Positions 1 to 15,000 of a DNA stretch of 64,000 nucleotides are shown one piece after another. Source of the DNA: Patiria miniata (lineage: Eukaryota > Echinodermata > Asteroidea > Valvatida > Asterinidae); the NCBI RefSeq assembly GCF_015706575.1, contig NW_024037064.1, positions 3,595,427-3,659,426 on the forward strand, given 5' to 3'. The translations under genes were made by a program, and so were the position numbers. How positions within the stretch are numbered: the first letter of the stretch is position 1; the number at the start of each line of letters is the position of its first letter. The notes under the pieces were generated by a model. It saw only the letters and a program-made list of their open reading frames with translations. It was not told the DNA's origin and did not search any database.

Positions 1-3000
1 AGAGTTCATTGACCTCTCGTACGGTATCTGACGTCAGATATGATATCCCCACATCTGAAAATTCTTTTCATAGCAAAAAGAGGCCAACTTTTAGAGTTGG
101 GTCATGAAAAGTGGCATTTACAAGAGTAGATGACGTCGACTTGGTTGCTAGGACAGTAAAGTTGATGAATAATTGTTATATATAGATAGAGTATGCAAAC
201 GTCACTGACCGCTCAAAGGTTACCAAAAATCAAGTATAAAATGGCTCCATATCTGAAAAAAAAAATGTTTCATGGCATGATTAATGCAATGGCGAGGTTT
301 CATGTTTTTTTCAAAAATCAATTCTTGAAACAATGCCGCTCCACTACCAGGCGTTCTTTGATTGCTCAATAATACAAGCTCTTACAACGCACGATGACGT
401 CGACTTGGTTGGAATAAACCACGGGTGGTACACCGTTGTCTCCGCTGCACCTGTACGTCCCAGCCTGCTCCCTGCTGATGTTGCCTAGCGTCAGCAAGCT
501 AGTTCCATCGCGGTAGAAGGAGGGTAAGGAGTCAGGAGACCCGACCTTCTCCCACGCGATGAAGTTTGTGGGTTTGGGATTGGCGTCTGCACCGCATGAC
601 AGAATGACGTCATCTCCCTCGTTAATTTGTCCTCCAGGGTAGACTTGTACGAGTGTGAACTCCGGCCGATCTGTGGATATATTAAGAGGTCGGATAGGAA
701 ATGTATCAAATTTTGGCATTTTTACGTAAAAAAACTACAAGTATTTCCAGCTGCCGAGAATAATGAAAGGATTATCATTATTGTCGTCCATCCTGAGATT
801 GCACTGCAGAAAACTGATCGCTTGACCACGCTGACCAAGTTGGTTATTAGGATTAATTATTTTTTCCTGCAAGAATACACACACCACACACATACATCTT
901 CGTAAACACCGGCAATGATCCTCAGTCCTTTGTTTATCAACAGCTCTAATTGGTTTTGTACACGAATTTCAATCGTGGACGTTAGGTCAATCATGGACAT
1001 ATTGCTTGTGCCCTAACACTTTTGTCCTAGCTCCACGATTGCTCACCCAGCCACACTGCCATACATGCGCACATACAGCCACACTGTCGTCTTATCCCAT
1101 ACTTTATTTACGGACCTCCTGCTCTTTCTTAACACGTCTCGAAAGGGTTGTTCACAAACACCTCATCTCACGAGGACTTGGCTCAATTCCTCGGGGTTAT
1201 TGTAATCCCACACACCCAATTTTCCCAAGTCCTCAGTCGTAAAAAAAACCACCAATATCTCACATACATATACTTGGGGAAGACCTTTGTTTCCCTTCTT
1301 TTGTTTTCCTTTGTTTTTATTGAAAACTCAAACTCCATAGAATATGGGTTTCTAAAAACTGATGTCATTGTTGTATTATGTTTTATGTCCCATTAGGAAC
1401 CATGTGAATGTACGAGGTTTACGGTTAGGAGCGCATGTACGCACAAGGATTACACCACAGGATAAAGCAGTGGCGACAGCCTTGTTAGCGAATACTTACA
1501 CTGAACGTTTACTGGACCAAAGTATCCAACTTCGGTTGGGCAGTTCCACGAAGGTTTTTGTGCAGAGCAGGTTATGTTGTTTTCATTGTCTTGGGTCTGA
1601 ATTCACAACCTGACTGTACAATAATAGGTGCAATACCTTTCGTTTGCACTATTGAGGGTCGCGAGAAAATGGCGTTTTGGCGAATAAATAAGAAAATAGC
1701 GAAAATTAGGTATACAAAGTTTATTGACCTCTCGTACGGTATCCGACGTCAGATATGATATCCCCACATCTGGAAATTCTTTTCATAACACAAAGGCCCA
1801 ACGTTTATATTTGGGTCATGAAAAAAGTGGCATTTACAACAGTAGATGACGTCGACTTGGTTGCTAGGAAAGTAAGTTGAAGAATAATTGTTGTAAATAG
1901 AGTATGCAAATGTCACTGACCTCTCAAAGGTAACCAGATATCAAATATGAAATGCTTCCATATCTGAAAAAAATATTCCCTGGTATGATTAATGCAATGG
2001 CGAAGTTTCATGTTTTATCAAAAATCAATTCTTGAAACAATGCCGCTCCACTACCGGGCGTTATTTGTTGGCTCAAAAATACAAGCTCTTACAACGCACA
2101 ATGACGTCGACTTGGTTGGAATAAACCACGGGTGGTACACCGTTGTCTCCGCTGCACCTGTACGTCCCAGCCTGCTCCCTGCTGATGTTGCTTAGTGTCA
2201 GCGTGCTAGTTCCATCGCGGTAGAAGGAGGGTAAGGAGTCAGGAGACCCGACCTTCTCCCACGCGATGAAGTTTGTGGGCTTGGGATTGGCGTCTGCACC
2301 GCATGACAGAATGACGTCATCTCCCTCGATAATTTGTCCTACAGGGTAGACTTGTATGAGTGTGAACTCCGGCCGATCTGTGGATATATTAAGGGGTCGG
2401 ATTGGAAATGTATCAAATGTTGGCATTTCTACCTAAAAAACTACAAGTATTTCCAGCTGCCGAGAATAATGAAAGGATTAGAATTATTGTCGTCCATCCT
2501 GAGATTGCACTGCAGAAAACTGATCGCTTGACCACGCTGACCAAGTTGGTTATTAGAATTAATTATTTTTCCTGCAAGAATACACACACACCGCACACGT
2601 ACATCTTCGTAAACACCGGCAATGATCCTCATTCCTTTGTTTATCAACAGCTCTAATTGGTTTTGTACACGAATTTCAATCGTGGACGTTAGGTAAATCA
2701 TAGACATTATTGCTTGTGCTCTAACCCTTTTGTCCTAGCTACACGATTGCTTACCCAGCCACACTGCCATACATGCTCACCCAGCCACACTGTCGTCTTA
2801 TCCTATACTTTATTTACGGACCTCCTACTTTTTCTTAGCACGTCTCGTAAGGGTTGTTCACAAACACCTCATCATACGAAGACTTGGCTCAATTCCTCGG
2901 GGTTATTGTAATCCCACACACCCCATTTTCCCAAGTCCTCAGTCGTAAAAAAAACCCCAATATCTCATTTACATATACTTGGGGGAAGACCTTTGTTTCC

Positions 3001-6000
3001 CTTCTTTTGTTTTCCTTTGTTTTCAATGCAATCTCAAACTCCATAGAATTTGGATTTCTGAAAACTGATGCCATTGTTGTATTATGTTTTATGTCTCAGA
3101 AGGAACCATGTGAATGTACGAGGTTTACGGTTAGGAGCGCATGTACGCACAAGGATTACGCCACAGGATAAAGCAATGGCGACAGCCTTGTTAGCGTATA
3201 CTTACACTGAACGTTTACTGGACCAAAGTATCCAACTTCGGTTGGGCTGTTCCACGAAGGTTTTTGTGCAGAGCAGGTTATGTAGTTTCCATTGTCTTCT
3301 CTCCTCGGTGTGAAAGCCAGGGTACTTGTGAACATGAATCCACTGCCAAATGATGCATATACGGTTGTTGGACTCGGCAAAGGTGTGTCGCCATTGGACC
3401 AAACCAGATTCCAGCTTTCTGGATATCCCGTGTACGCACGGCACACCAAAATGCTGGGTTTATTAGAAGTCATGGTAGGGGAACCAGTAATGGCCAGACT
3501 GTCTGGTGGTCCTGTAAAAAATTAAAATAGTTACATGGATGTTTGGCAATTGTTTGGTCAGAAAATGTGTTTTGTGTACCATGAAAATGTGTTTCCAGCA
3601 GATGGTCCCTCACTTTCTCACTTGATATCGGAGGTGTCTCATCTGTAATCTCTTACTCTCGTGGATAAGCCTAGTTGTCATTTATTATTATTTTAATAAC
3701 TGCAATAGGAACTTGTTTAAAACCTTTCAAACACAATTTATTATGTTTTAGGGTTTGTCTTTTGGACATAAATGGAGAAGTTTCCGTGACTCATAATGAA
3801 AGCGTCGATTCAATATCAACAACTTCTGAAGATAAATGCAGTTAAAATGCCTACCATTGACGAGAACGGTGAGGACCTTTGATGGAAACGGTTCCTCTGA
3901 CTCCGTGTTGTTTGCTACGCATTTCACTTCCTGGCCGTGATTGGCTCTTGAGGGCGTGAATGACCATGTGTCTGACACGTCAACCAACCAATCGTCTTCT
4001 CCAGGGGGCGGGCTTACGATGTGCTGTGAAACACCATCCAAGAACCACTCAATAGTCGCTGCTGGTCTGATGCCCAATATCTCACACGTGAAATATTGTA
4101 GTGTACCTGCGTCCATGCCAGGTGAAGAATCGGTCGTAGTCTGGTTTGTAATATGCAACAGCATATTCGATTCTCTTGGTTTTACTAAATAACATGAAAA
4201 AAAAATAAGAAGTACAACTTTGGCATTGATAATACAAGAAACATTTGTCCATCCAAGCCTACTAGATACATTATCTCAGGCTGAACCTTTTCAAGGCTTG
4301 TTTTGGACCTTCATCTATTTAAGGGTTGTTATGGGCTTACGGATGCACCGTACTGTTCCACCGTGATTTATTAATTTCTCGTGCTGTTTTCCCCTAATTT
4401 GGCTAGGTTACAGGAACTATGTTCTATTGGTGTCTATTTATTTGCATATAAGGAGAAAGGTGAAACATGTAATAACCTTTTGGTGGGCTAAAAATATGCC
4501 ATTGTTTTTACAGACGAAAAGTATCAGCAATGCTTGTAACTGTTTTTAATTCAGACTTGGCCACTGTTTTTGATAGAAATAATCGTTCTAGTCGGGAAAG
4601 GCAAAGCATCACCAAAATGAAAGGGAAGACGTTTACTGGAAACTTTTTACCTTTCACATCAAGAGTAACGAATATGTTGACGACGGGATGCCTCCCTTCG
4701 ACAAAAGCCATGCATTCAAGTAGCTCCCCGTGATTGCTGCCAGAAATGGGTATTGTAACTGTACTGGTGGTAGTGGTGAAACCGTCGGCATCTGTGAGAT
4801 TCTTGTTTTTGACTGTAGAAACTTCCATTCCCCCTAGCGTCCATGAGAGCGAGACGGGTGTTCTTATGCCAGGTACGGTGCACGTGAATGGATAATGCTC
4901 TCCATCCGACACATACACTATGTCTCCCATAGAGAGGTAGTATCCAAACCATTCAAATAACGTGATAGATGTCCATGGCACTGAAAAGAAAGAAAGCAGG
5001 TATAAAAGAGTTGAGCAAGTTGGGCATCTCGTCTACAAGTATAACTTTTAACTTTTCAATTATTTTCTTTTTCTACACCAAATAGTGCAAATATATATCA
5101 AGTGCATGTACAGTGTATTTTCGTAATGGAAGTTTCTACCAAAACTGTCCTTGCATAAACGTTAATTGTCAGAAGTGACTAGAAAATCATTTTAAAATCT
5201 CGTGAACAAACATGTCTGGGCGGATTTCACTCGTATTCGTAAGAAACAAAGAGTTGTTTTTTTACTTAATGTAATAGACATTAGATTTTCATTGGAAATG
5301 TATAAATTGTTACCTTGGGATTTCACGTCATCGATGGCAATATTTGAGTAGTAGCCGTTGCCACGAATCGCTTCAAACGCTATGAAGAAGCTCGAAGATA
5401 AATTCGTGATACAAATCTCAGCCTCCAGCCATGTTGTCCGGTTCGTTTGCTCACCGCTTCTTGAAAACAGAACTTCACCTTCAGTGACTGAACCGCCAAC
5501 AGGCACGCGAGACACATTTAGAGTACCTAAAAAGGGTTAATGTATTTTTAAAAGTCTTTCAAAGAGAGATTAAATTCATGAAATATCGAAATTTTAAACA
5601 TCCAAGAATAGGCCCACCTAAAGGAAGTTAAAGATCACACGACTAGTTTCTGTAGTGATTTTTCAAATGCTGCTCTATGCTCAACTAACGTATAATTAAT
5701 TTTGTGTTTTTTATAGGGTCTCTTTTTTTCAGTTGTATTTACAATACAAATTAAAACAGCATTTTATTATTTACAAAAAATCTAACATCAATGAGCAATG
5801 GAATAAATTTTAAGTACATTGAAATCTCCGAGGTTTTTTTTTTCGGTGCACTATTTCCATATTTTACAAACGTACGCTATTTTGCCTAACGTGCGAGACT
5901 GCTGTTGCGTTGATATCACTCGCTGTGAAGCGGGCCTGTGCCTCAGGTGAAGTCATTTTTTGTTTTTGTCTATATTAAAATACGTAGGCCTACCCATATT

Positions 6001-9000
6001 TCTTCCGTACATGTTGTACCAGAAACTGAAACACCACGCGTAGTTGCCGATCTGTTCTTTGCTCGGAACAACTGCGGGGCTGACGAACACAGCGTTGCTG
6101 CCCTCGGACCAGTATGACGCACGAAAGTAGGCATAACGGCCCGTGTAATCTGAAAAGAATACGTTTGTGTGAATCCGTGAAGTGTGCATCAAATAAAGCT
6201 TTGTTCACACAAAACGTGAAGAATACATTTTGTTTAGTCGAACAACTTAAACACTGGCAATTACTTCTATTTAATTTCATTTTCAATCGTCATTTGGGCA
6301 TTTTCAATGTCTTTTGCCATTAATGCAATTTCCATATTCATAAGCAAAGTTGGATGTCATTCAAGGCAGAAGTTTCAGTGTTACAATTGTTTAGCTCCAA
6401 AGTTACTTGCATTTGGATTTGTAGCTAAGGCATGTTTAGGGTTCGGTTTTGTGTAGGTCTACTCATTTTTATCCTTCCTATCAATTTTTTAAACTTGTTT
6501 TAACTTTGACATTTTGTTCAAAAAAAGCTACAGGACCGGCTCGGAGACGATGGCTTTCTTGTTTCAAATGTTATCATTTGTGTATTAATCATCAATGTGA
6601 TGTTGTTAATTTGCTAAAAGTCGAGATTGCAATTGCCTTTTTTTTTGGCCGAGCAGTGATTCTTTCATTGGAACATCCAAAAATGTCCACATACCTCCGT
6701 TGGTCCTGTCGTATGCGGGGCCATTCCATGCCGATCCCACCTGGAGTTTCCAGTCTGTACGGTCTGCTGTCGACTGCTCCCAGCCACACCACCCTTCTTC
6801 AAAGGTGCAGTTCAAACCTACTGTCGCTAAAAAAAGCACATAATATCCAAATCAACATATATGTGACCTAATGAGTTTGCAATATCCTAGATGTGTTCGC
6901 TTATTCCAATTCCAACTGTGAATACTTACAATTGACAACCAGTCTGACTGCAAAAGATGCCTGAGCGTCGAACGGCTCTTCAACACTGGCCACACACCTC
7001 AACTCCAATCCACTGCTGTCAGAGGTAGGAGTAAATGCCCAACTGTCTCTTGTGGTCGCCAACTCATCGCTTCCTCTAAAAGTAGGTCGATATATATCTC
7101 TCCTGATGTCACCAAGATACCACTGAATTTTGGCCTCAGGCCACGTATCCTTTGTCTGACAAGTAAAGGTATGTGATATACCAGTTGCAATGTTCGCTGT
7201 GCCACCTGGTCTTAGTTTGCCAATGGGACCAATCATGGACATTAATGATGACCTCGGTTTTACTGTAAAAGAAGGGGGAAATACATCGCACTAGTTTTGA
7301 GGCTAAGGAGTGTACAGATAAGCTACATTGCGTCTAAACGTAAAATACACATTTGAAATTGCCTCTCACCTTTTACAGCGATTGATACAGTCATATTGCC
7401 GATCAGCTCACCATCTGCGTCGAACGCTGCGCATTGTAGTGTCTTTCCATGGATGTCTCTGTTAGGTGAGACAACGACACTACTGCTAACGGTTACTCCG
7501 TTGACGGTGTCGACGCTTCTATTACTGACTGGTTTTAATTGCTGTCCAGCAAAGGTCCAGACAATTTGTACCTCGTGGTTCATGTCTGAAACCATGCACG
7601 TAAATGCATGGTCTTCTCCTTCCATAAGGACTGCTTTTCCAGCATCAGAAGGAAAGTCCTCACTTGAATCGAAGAGAAACATTCGAGGGATAACTGTGGA
7701 AAACGAAGACGCCAATTAACGGAACCAATGACAGAAAACGAAACCATGAAACTTAAATATACAAAATACGTGTTCATTATCAGTACTTACTCCCCTTTTT
7801 GTCGAGAACTTGTTATTATTCAAACCAAAGTCACATCCAGGCGACACATGTCCCTGGTTTTATCGAAATGGGTGAGTTAAACCAATAACAATGACAATGT
7901 GTGATTCGGAGATGAGCGAGGGACGTTTTAGCTGTAGCAATAAATCATGTTTGACTGAAAAGGACAAACGTCATACCAATATCAAGTTTTAGGAAGTTTT
8001 ACCAGTAGCGATAAATCATGTTTGACTGAAAAGGAACAAAATCATACCAATATCAATGTCGTCAATTGCAATGTCCGAGTAAGAGTTGTACCCTCGGACT
8101 GCCTGAAAGGCAATTTGAAATTCTGACGTAGCATTTCTCAAGCAACTCCTGGCCTTTAACCAAACCGTTCCGTTCGTATATTGACCGCTTCTCGTAAAGA
8201 TGATTTCTCCCTCACTGATTGTCTGATTGACTGGAAGCTTAAACACATTGAGAGTTCCTGTTAAAAAATAATAAAATATAAAATCACGACGAATTAATCA
8301 CTTTCTTTGGACTAAGCTAAGACTTCTTTGTCCACGCCTTTGTGTTACCCCACTTCGCTAATTTACCCAAACATCGGCTCAAAAAACCGAGCAAGCTCAC
8401 TATTAAAGCTTTACGTGTGACTGTGCCCAGCCAGACGACTACCATCATTCAAGCCACTGCATAAGGCTATACAGATATCCAGGTAAATTCCCTACAGGCT
8501 GTTTTGTAATGATAGGCCTGGCATTGGAGATTTCACCTTCCCCAAATCCAGGGTTTTTTAAAGTGTTCCTCAAGGATCTGTTGTGTGGCAATATAACTCA
8601 CTCTGGGTTTGTCAATTCCCGTCATTCGCGGTCTTGTCTTAGAAAAAGAAAACATATAGGACTAAATCATCATGAAGCCTCCGGGTGTGACTTTTCTCAT
8701 CTCTAAAAGACTTCACTAGAGTTTTACTGAGGCTCAGGTGATGCAAACCGAGCTAATATATAAACATCTTTTGGGATGACCATCAGCTTCATTACCCGGT
8801 CTCAAACAACTTGCCCACCTCTAAAGAGGCCAACACGTGGACATACTTGAGCAGCCTGAAATCAGTCTCTGAGTTGAGCTCATCCCACATTTTCACCGTA
8901 AAAGCCGTATACGATAGTCTTCCTTTTCTAACCCAAAGAACATAAAGCCTCATTGATCTCACCAATTGTGAGAACTACCTTTAACAGTATTTGACATACA

Positions 9001-12000
9001 TACGTGGACTTGTATAACGAAAAAGACCTTTCACTCGAAAACAATAATGTAAGCAACCTTTTGAAAATGTACAGGGGTCCAAACATTCGGGTCATTTTTC
9101 TCTCAATTTCTCCAGGTTTTCTCGTTATTTTTCACTTGAGAGAAGCCTCTAAAATCGTGATAAGTAATACTATCCAGCATTGATTCTTTATGCAAAATAT
9201 ATACTTTTTAAAAATGTTTCGTCTCGTGCGCAAGGTGTCTAGGGACATTAGCAGTGCTCCCTTCCGGATAAGTACCAAAAAATACCTGTGTGATTCGGGG
9301 TATCATCATTCAAATTATGGGCTAAATCACGGCCTAGCTGTGCTAACATGTCGCGACACAATGTGACGCTGTACGCGACGCACAGAAGATGACGTTGACC
9401 GGGCACTGAAAGAAGATTCCCACAATCACACAGGTATTTGTCTTTTTCGAGGCCCTATATGAAAATGCTTCACAATCTATATTGATGGAACTTCTCATCT
9501 ACTTGCCAGATGGCACCTTAACAATAGCTGAAACAGCCTCAATCACGTCTAATTATTAATAGATATAGTTCATGGAGAATGAAGAAAATAAAAAAGGCGT
9601 TTAAACCATATGGTTGGGACGGTTTAAAATCCTTACCCATGCCGCTTCCATACATATTGTACCAGAAACTGAAACACCACTTGTCCAGCTGTTCTCTAAT
9701 TGGCGAAACTGCAGGGCTGACAAGTATAGCGTTGTTCCCTGAATTCGCTTTGAAGTAGGTGTAGTGCCCACTTGCATCTGTACAGAGTGAGTTAAACAGA
9801 GAAAACAAAACTTCACAACTTTCCAAGAAATTTTTGTAAATGACTTAATGGTATCTGCAAATATTCATCAAAATTCAACAGTGATATGAGTTGGCTCGTT
9901 ATCTTTGATGCAGATTCATGTGGTTAAGTCACAGCCAATATCTTTCTATTAATTTCTACAATAGATTCTGGTCCAGCCTTTAAAGCGTAATCAAAATATC
10001 AAATTCAAAGCACGTTCTATATTAGTGGAAAAATGTTAACCAGAAACCGAAGAGATTTAAAACACCGAGTGATCCAAACACTTACTGCCAAACGTCCTGT
10101 CGAAATGTGGCCCGGTGTAAATTGAATAAAGAGTTCCCCCTTGCTGCAGGAGCCAGTTGGATCTGTCCTCGTTGGATTGTCTCCATCCACAAAGTCCTCT
10201 CTCAAAGGTGCAGTTGAAGGTTGCGCTTGCTATGAAAAAGAAAAAGAAATACACCAAAGTGAAAATCCAGTTGAAACTAGTTCAAATTTAAACTAATTCC
10301 AACAGGTTTCTACAAGAATGAGTTGGCTATCAACTTGTTCCTTTTGGTTCAACAATCGTCAACTGGTAAACTAATTGTTTTTACAAGAAACTAGCCTACT
10401 AGTTACCAACGGGTCATTCTTTTGAAATTGTCAAATACCAGTTATAAAAACCAGTTGACAGAGCCAGTTACCTGTACATGTGATTCTTATAGGAACAATG
10501 AAAACCACTTCAAACCAGACATCTTGTAGTCTATTTGTATCAGTTACTAACTAAGGTGGATAAGAAATCAACATGTACCTCTTAAAGAAATTAAAGAAAA
10601 TCAGTTAGGCCTACACTGCAGCAATAGGTCGACAATTTTCCATGAACTGTGACGGCATAACTGTCGTCAGACATCTTCCAATGCATAATATAATATAATC
10701 TTACCTCTTACAGCGATTGATACAGTCATATTGTCAATCAGCTCGCCATCTGCGTCGAACGCTTCGCATTGTAGTATCTTTCCATCGATGTCTCTGTTAG
10801 GTGACACAACGACACTACTGCTAACGTCCAGTCCGTCGATGGTGTCGACGCTTCTGTTTACTCGCTGGCCAGCCAAGGTCCACACAAATTCTAGATCGTG
10901 GTTCATGTCTGGTACCATGCACGTAAATGCATGATCTTCTCCTTCCACAAGAACTGCTTTTCCAGCATCAGAAGGAAAGTCTTCGGTTGAATCAAAGAGG
11001 AACATTCGAGGGATAACTGGTGGGAAAAGAAGCAACACAATAACATGGTTAGCAAGGTAGGACAATGAAACGAGAAAACAAATATATAAAAAGAAATGCC
11101 GGACTTTATTATTATTTTTCTCGAGGTAAATTTCTCTCTTCTCAGCAGAGTGTCACATCCAACGATTTAGTTTCCCAGTTTTATTGAAATTGCAGAATTA
11201 AATCACTTAAGTTCAATCTGAATCAATCAAGTATATAATCGATAAGTAATAAACCAAAAAGTTATGACTTTTTCAAGTTTGACAATGATCGACAATGTAA
11301 ATGTGTGTTTCGGGGGAAGAGTGGGGAAACTGTTTGCGTGATCTATCCGGGTCCGTGGTAGTGGTATTTGTAGTGTGAATAAAAAAGAAAACAGTTATAC
11401 CAGTATTAATGTCATCGATTGCTATGTACGACCGATAGCCGTAACCATGGACTGCCTCAAGAGCAATTTGAAATTCCGAAGTAGCATTTCTCACACAACT
11501 CCTGGCTTTCAACCAAACCCTTGCATTCGTATATTGACCGCTTCTGGTTAAGAGGATTTCACCCTCACTGATTGTCTGATTTGCTGGAAGCTGGTACACA
11601 TTGAGAGTCCCTGTGAAAAACAATAAAACACACGAAATAATGACGACATGAATCAATTTTTTCATTGATTTGTTTTCTCATATTAAATCATTTCAACGTT
11701 ACTTTAAATAATATTTTTATGTAAAATCCTGGCATGATACATTTTAGAAGGAACGAGTAATGTCGTTAAAGTCTAACTCAAGTGTTTTTTATCATCTGGG
11801 TTCTGCATCTGTATTCTGTATTTGTATCCATTTTGATAAAAAACCCAGTATTTTTGGTATAATAACTTAATATTTTATTTAAATGTTTTCACATTAATTT
11901 TGTCACTGGCATTTTTTTGCTTCAGTATTCATCAAAGAAAACATCAGTTGAGCAGCTCCCTGTGCTTGCAGGCATCCCACCAGCTGAGCTCCGTAGGCAG

Positions 12001-15000
12001 GCAGCAAGCATGGCGCTGGCCCGACGCGCCATGGATCCAGATCACCTCCTCCACCAAGCTATCAGCAGGGAACAGATACAACCCAGACTCAAATCCCGGC
12101 GCCCCTTTGCCTCAAGTGGAAAGGATCTATTGTCAACTATCCAACCCACTGAGTCAAAGACCCACTGGATGGCCAGGATGTGGACACAGAAGTGGCAGTC
12201 ATCCCCTAACCATCTGCATAGATACATTCCTGTACCATCCAGAAGTTGCCCAGGATCTGATCTCCCACGACAGGCATGGGTTAAACTAAACAGGCTCCAC
12301 ACCGGAGGCGGGCGTTTCAATGCTGACATGTGGAGGTGGGGCCTATCCCAGAGCGCAGCTTGCGAATGTGGAGCGGAGCAGCAGACTGCTGACCGCATCA
12401 TCTCCGAGTGCCCCCTCTATCGCCCCCCCCCCCCCCCCCAAATGAGTACCATGGCCTGATCGATGTTGATGCAGATGCAGCAACCCGAGAGTGGCTTCTC
12501 AGCAAGCAGCCAGAGATCTAACTACCTCTTTGTTTTGGTTTCACACGCAAGAAGAAGAAGAAGAAAGAAAAAATCCTTTGGCATCCAACATCTTTACTAG
12601 AGAGCGCGGTACCCACTTAGGGAAAATGTCCTTTGTTTTGGACCAAAGTGAATTTTCCAACCAAAATTGGCACATGATGTATACACTCAACCCAAAACAA
12701 AAGTCCCGCCTAATACTTTTTTGTCTTACTCAAAAACTACTGAGCATCTTTTGCTCATATAACGACTAATCAGTACAGAAATTCCTAAGCAATCCAGCAA
12801 TATTCTTTATTTTTTATAGCGATAATGTGTACATTATGCAATTTATTTAAAAAAGGATACCGAAAAAAGTTGCACTTTTGTATACGTGCAAGTTGAGTGA
12901 ATTTTTCGTCACTAACGCAATCTTCCAACAATTTTTTTGAAAATTAATTTCAACTGTTGTTGGTTATCTTGTTTTACACTTTCCTTAACTTTTCATGTTC
13001 TTCGAGGTTCAGTAAAAGAAAGGGTAAAAAGAAACCAACAAAATTTGAAATCATTTTTAAACAATTTTTGTTTGGTGTTGGAAGATTGCGTAAGACTTAG
13101 AGACGAAATATTCAGTGTTGAGTGTCACAATTTCGTCTCTTACACAATCTTCCAACAAAACATCCTTAAAAAAAAACAATTTCAAGTTTTGTTGGTTGTG
13201 TTTTTACCTTTTCCTTTGCTGAACCTCGAAGAACATGAAAAGTATGCAGTAAAGGAAAGGGTGAAAAGATTTTAAGAACTCAATTTTAAGAAATTTGTAT
13301 TGGAAGATTGCGTCAGAGACGAAATATTCACACTCAACTTGCACGTATATAAAAGTGCAACTTTTTGTCGGTATCATTTGTCATAAATTGAATAATTTCG
13401 TACACATTATCACTGTTTTGGGCCAAATAAAGAGTATGGCGAGACTGCTAAGATTAGCATTGAATAGATCAGTCATTAAATAGATGAGTCTTTATTTGAG
13501 CGAGAGGTGGTTTTTGAGTTAGACTAAAAGTATTAAGGAGACTTTCTTTTCTTTTTTGATTGAGTGTATTTTAATAGTTAATAATAATTGTAAAAATAGT
13601 TTGTAATCCTTACCCATGTCGCTTCCATACATATTGTACCAGAAACTAAAACACCACGTATTTCTGATCTGTTCTCTACTTGGCGATACGACAGGGCTGA
13701 GAAGTACAGCGTTTCTGCCTCTATAACCATATGACGTTCTATGCCAGATGTAGTGGCCACTGGTATCTGTGCAGGGCGACATTTGGAGGGTTAACAAACA
13801 AATGCGATGACTTTAAAAGAAATTTAGCATTGATGATTTCTAAAATTCGGCACATTTTCCTTATTTGGGACAAGTACGAGTTGGCTTGTACTCTTGGATA
13901 TGGTCAAGGCCAATTTGAGGAGAAATAAACATGTATTTCTACAATCGAAGCCTGCAGTTAAATCGATAATTGATAGCACTTTCGGCTTTAACAGTCATCT
14001 GTAGGGAAGAAATTTACTTTTAGACACAAATACAACAGAGTTTTCTGAAAAAAAAGTGACCACGTAAAAACGAATCATTCAAATTAGCTACGCACTTTTT
14101 GACCATTGTTAGGCTTCCATTTGTATTTTCATTGTTGCTCTGGTCATGCAACACTAAGCTTCATTGTCTTGAAAATGGTATGCTTTTCATTAATGAATTA
14201 TGTTCAGCAGCTCGATTTGCCTTGAATAACAGTCGATAGACTGCGGGCCTTAGATAATATGCCAGCTCCATCAAAGATACATTACCGCCCAAATAGGAAA
14301 TGTCAATGCCCCTTGTTTATGGTAAAACCTTATTCCTTTGTTTGTTGGTGACCTTTTTGAGACACCGTGTAAAAACTAAATATCAAGCGATCCAAACACT
14401 TACTGCCAAACGTCCTGTCGAAATCTGGCCCGGGGTAATAATAATGAGGCCCCTGCTGCAGCACCCAGTTGGACCGGTCCTGGTCGGATTGTCTCCAGCC
14501 ACAGAACCCTTCCTCGAGGGTGCAGTTGAAGCCAGCGGTTGCTGTGACAAAGAGAAACAGATTTCAAAAATAAACAAGATTTACAAATAACGTGAATTCC
14601 TAGAGTATCCAGTAGAATGGCGGGTTCAATACCTTGTGGTCGAACATTTTGTGTTAAATAATATTTCTGGTAAAACATCCCACAAGATGAGCATAAGACG
14701 AAAGCCAAACGATTACCCCTTGGTATAGTTTGGTATTTCATGTCATTCATGCTTGCTGGACCGTACTACAGTGTAGTACAAATTATTATGCGTATGAAAA
14801 TTCACATCATTTGTCTATAATACTATTTGAATTAAGGAGTTCTGAAATATTACTTCTTTACCAACTAATGCTGGTATAATTAAACCACTAAGCAAGACGG
14901 ACTACTCACTTTATCCGTCGCCTTAGTAGGGGGAGGGGGGGGGGCTATACTGCGAAAAAAATCCTGTCATGGCTTCATTGCTCACTCTTTCCAGAAGAGA

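Larger units (their letters stand above)
1..3298. repeat. 1706 bp tandem segmental duplication
   Basis: The sequence from 1 to 1592 is repeated from about 1716 to 3298 with a constant offset near 1706-1715 and only scattered substitutions and small indels. The period implies a right unit of 1593-3298 and a left unit that begins a little before the window. Each unit carries an Ig-D exon; the junction truncates Ig-C. Confidence 0.9.

Noticed and set aside
366-905. Several overlapping open frames on both strands over the Ig-D2 exon
   Set aside because: Only the minus-strand frame with splice signals and the Ig Cys-Trp-Cys core is supported; the others are shadow frames of it.
2378-2436. Upstream AG near 2433 as the Ig-D1 acceptor
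   Set aside because: It would put a stop in the joined frame, and the matching AG is absent in the left copy; the acceptor at 2378-2379 is kept in both copies and gives the right phase.
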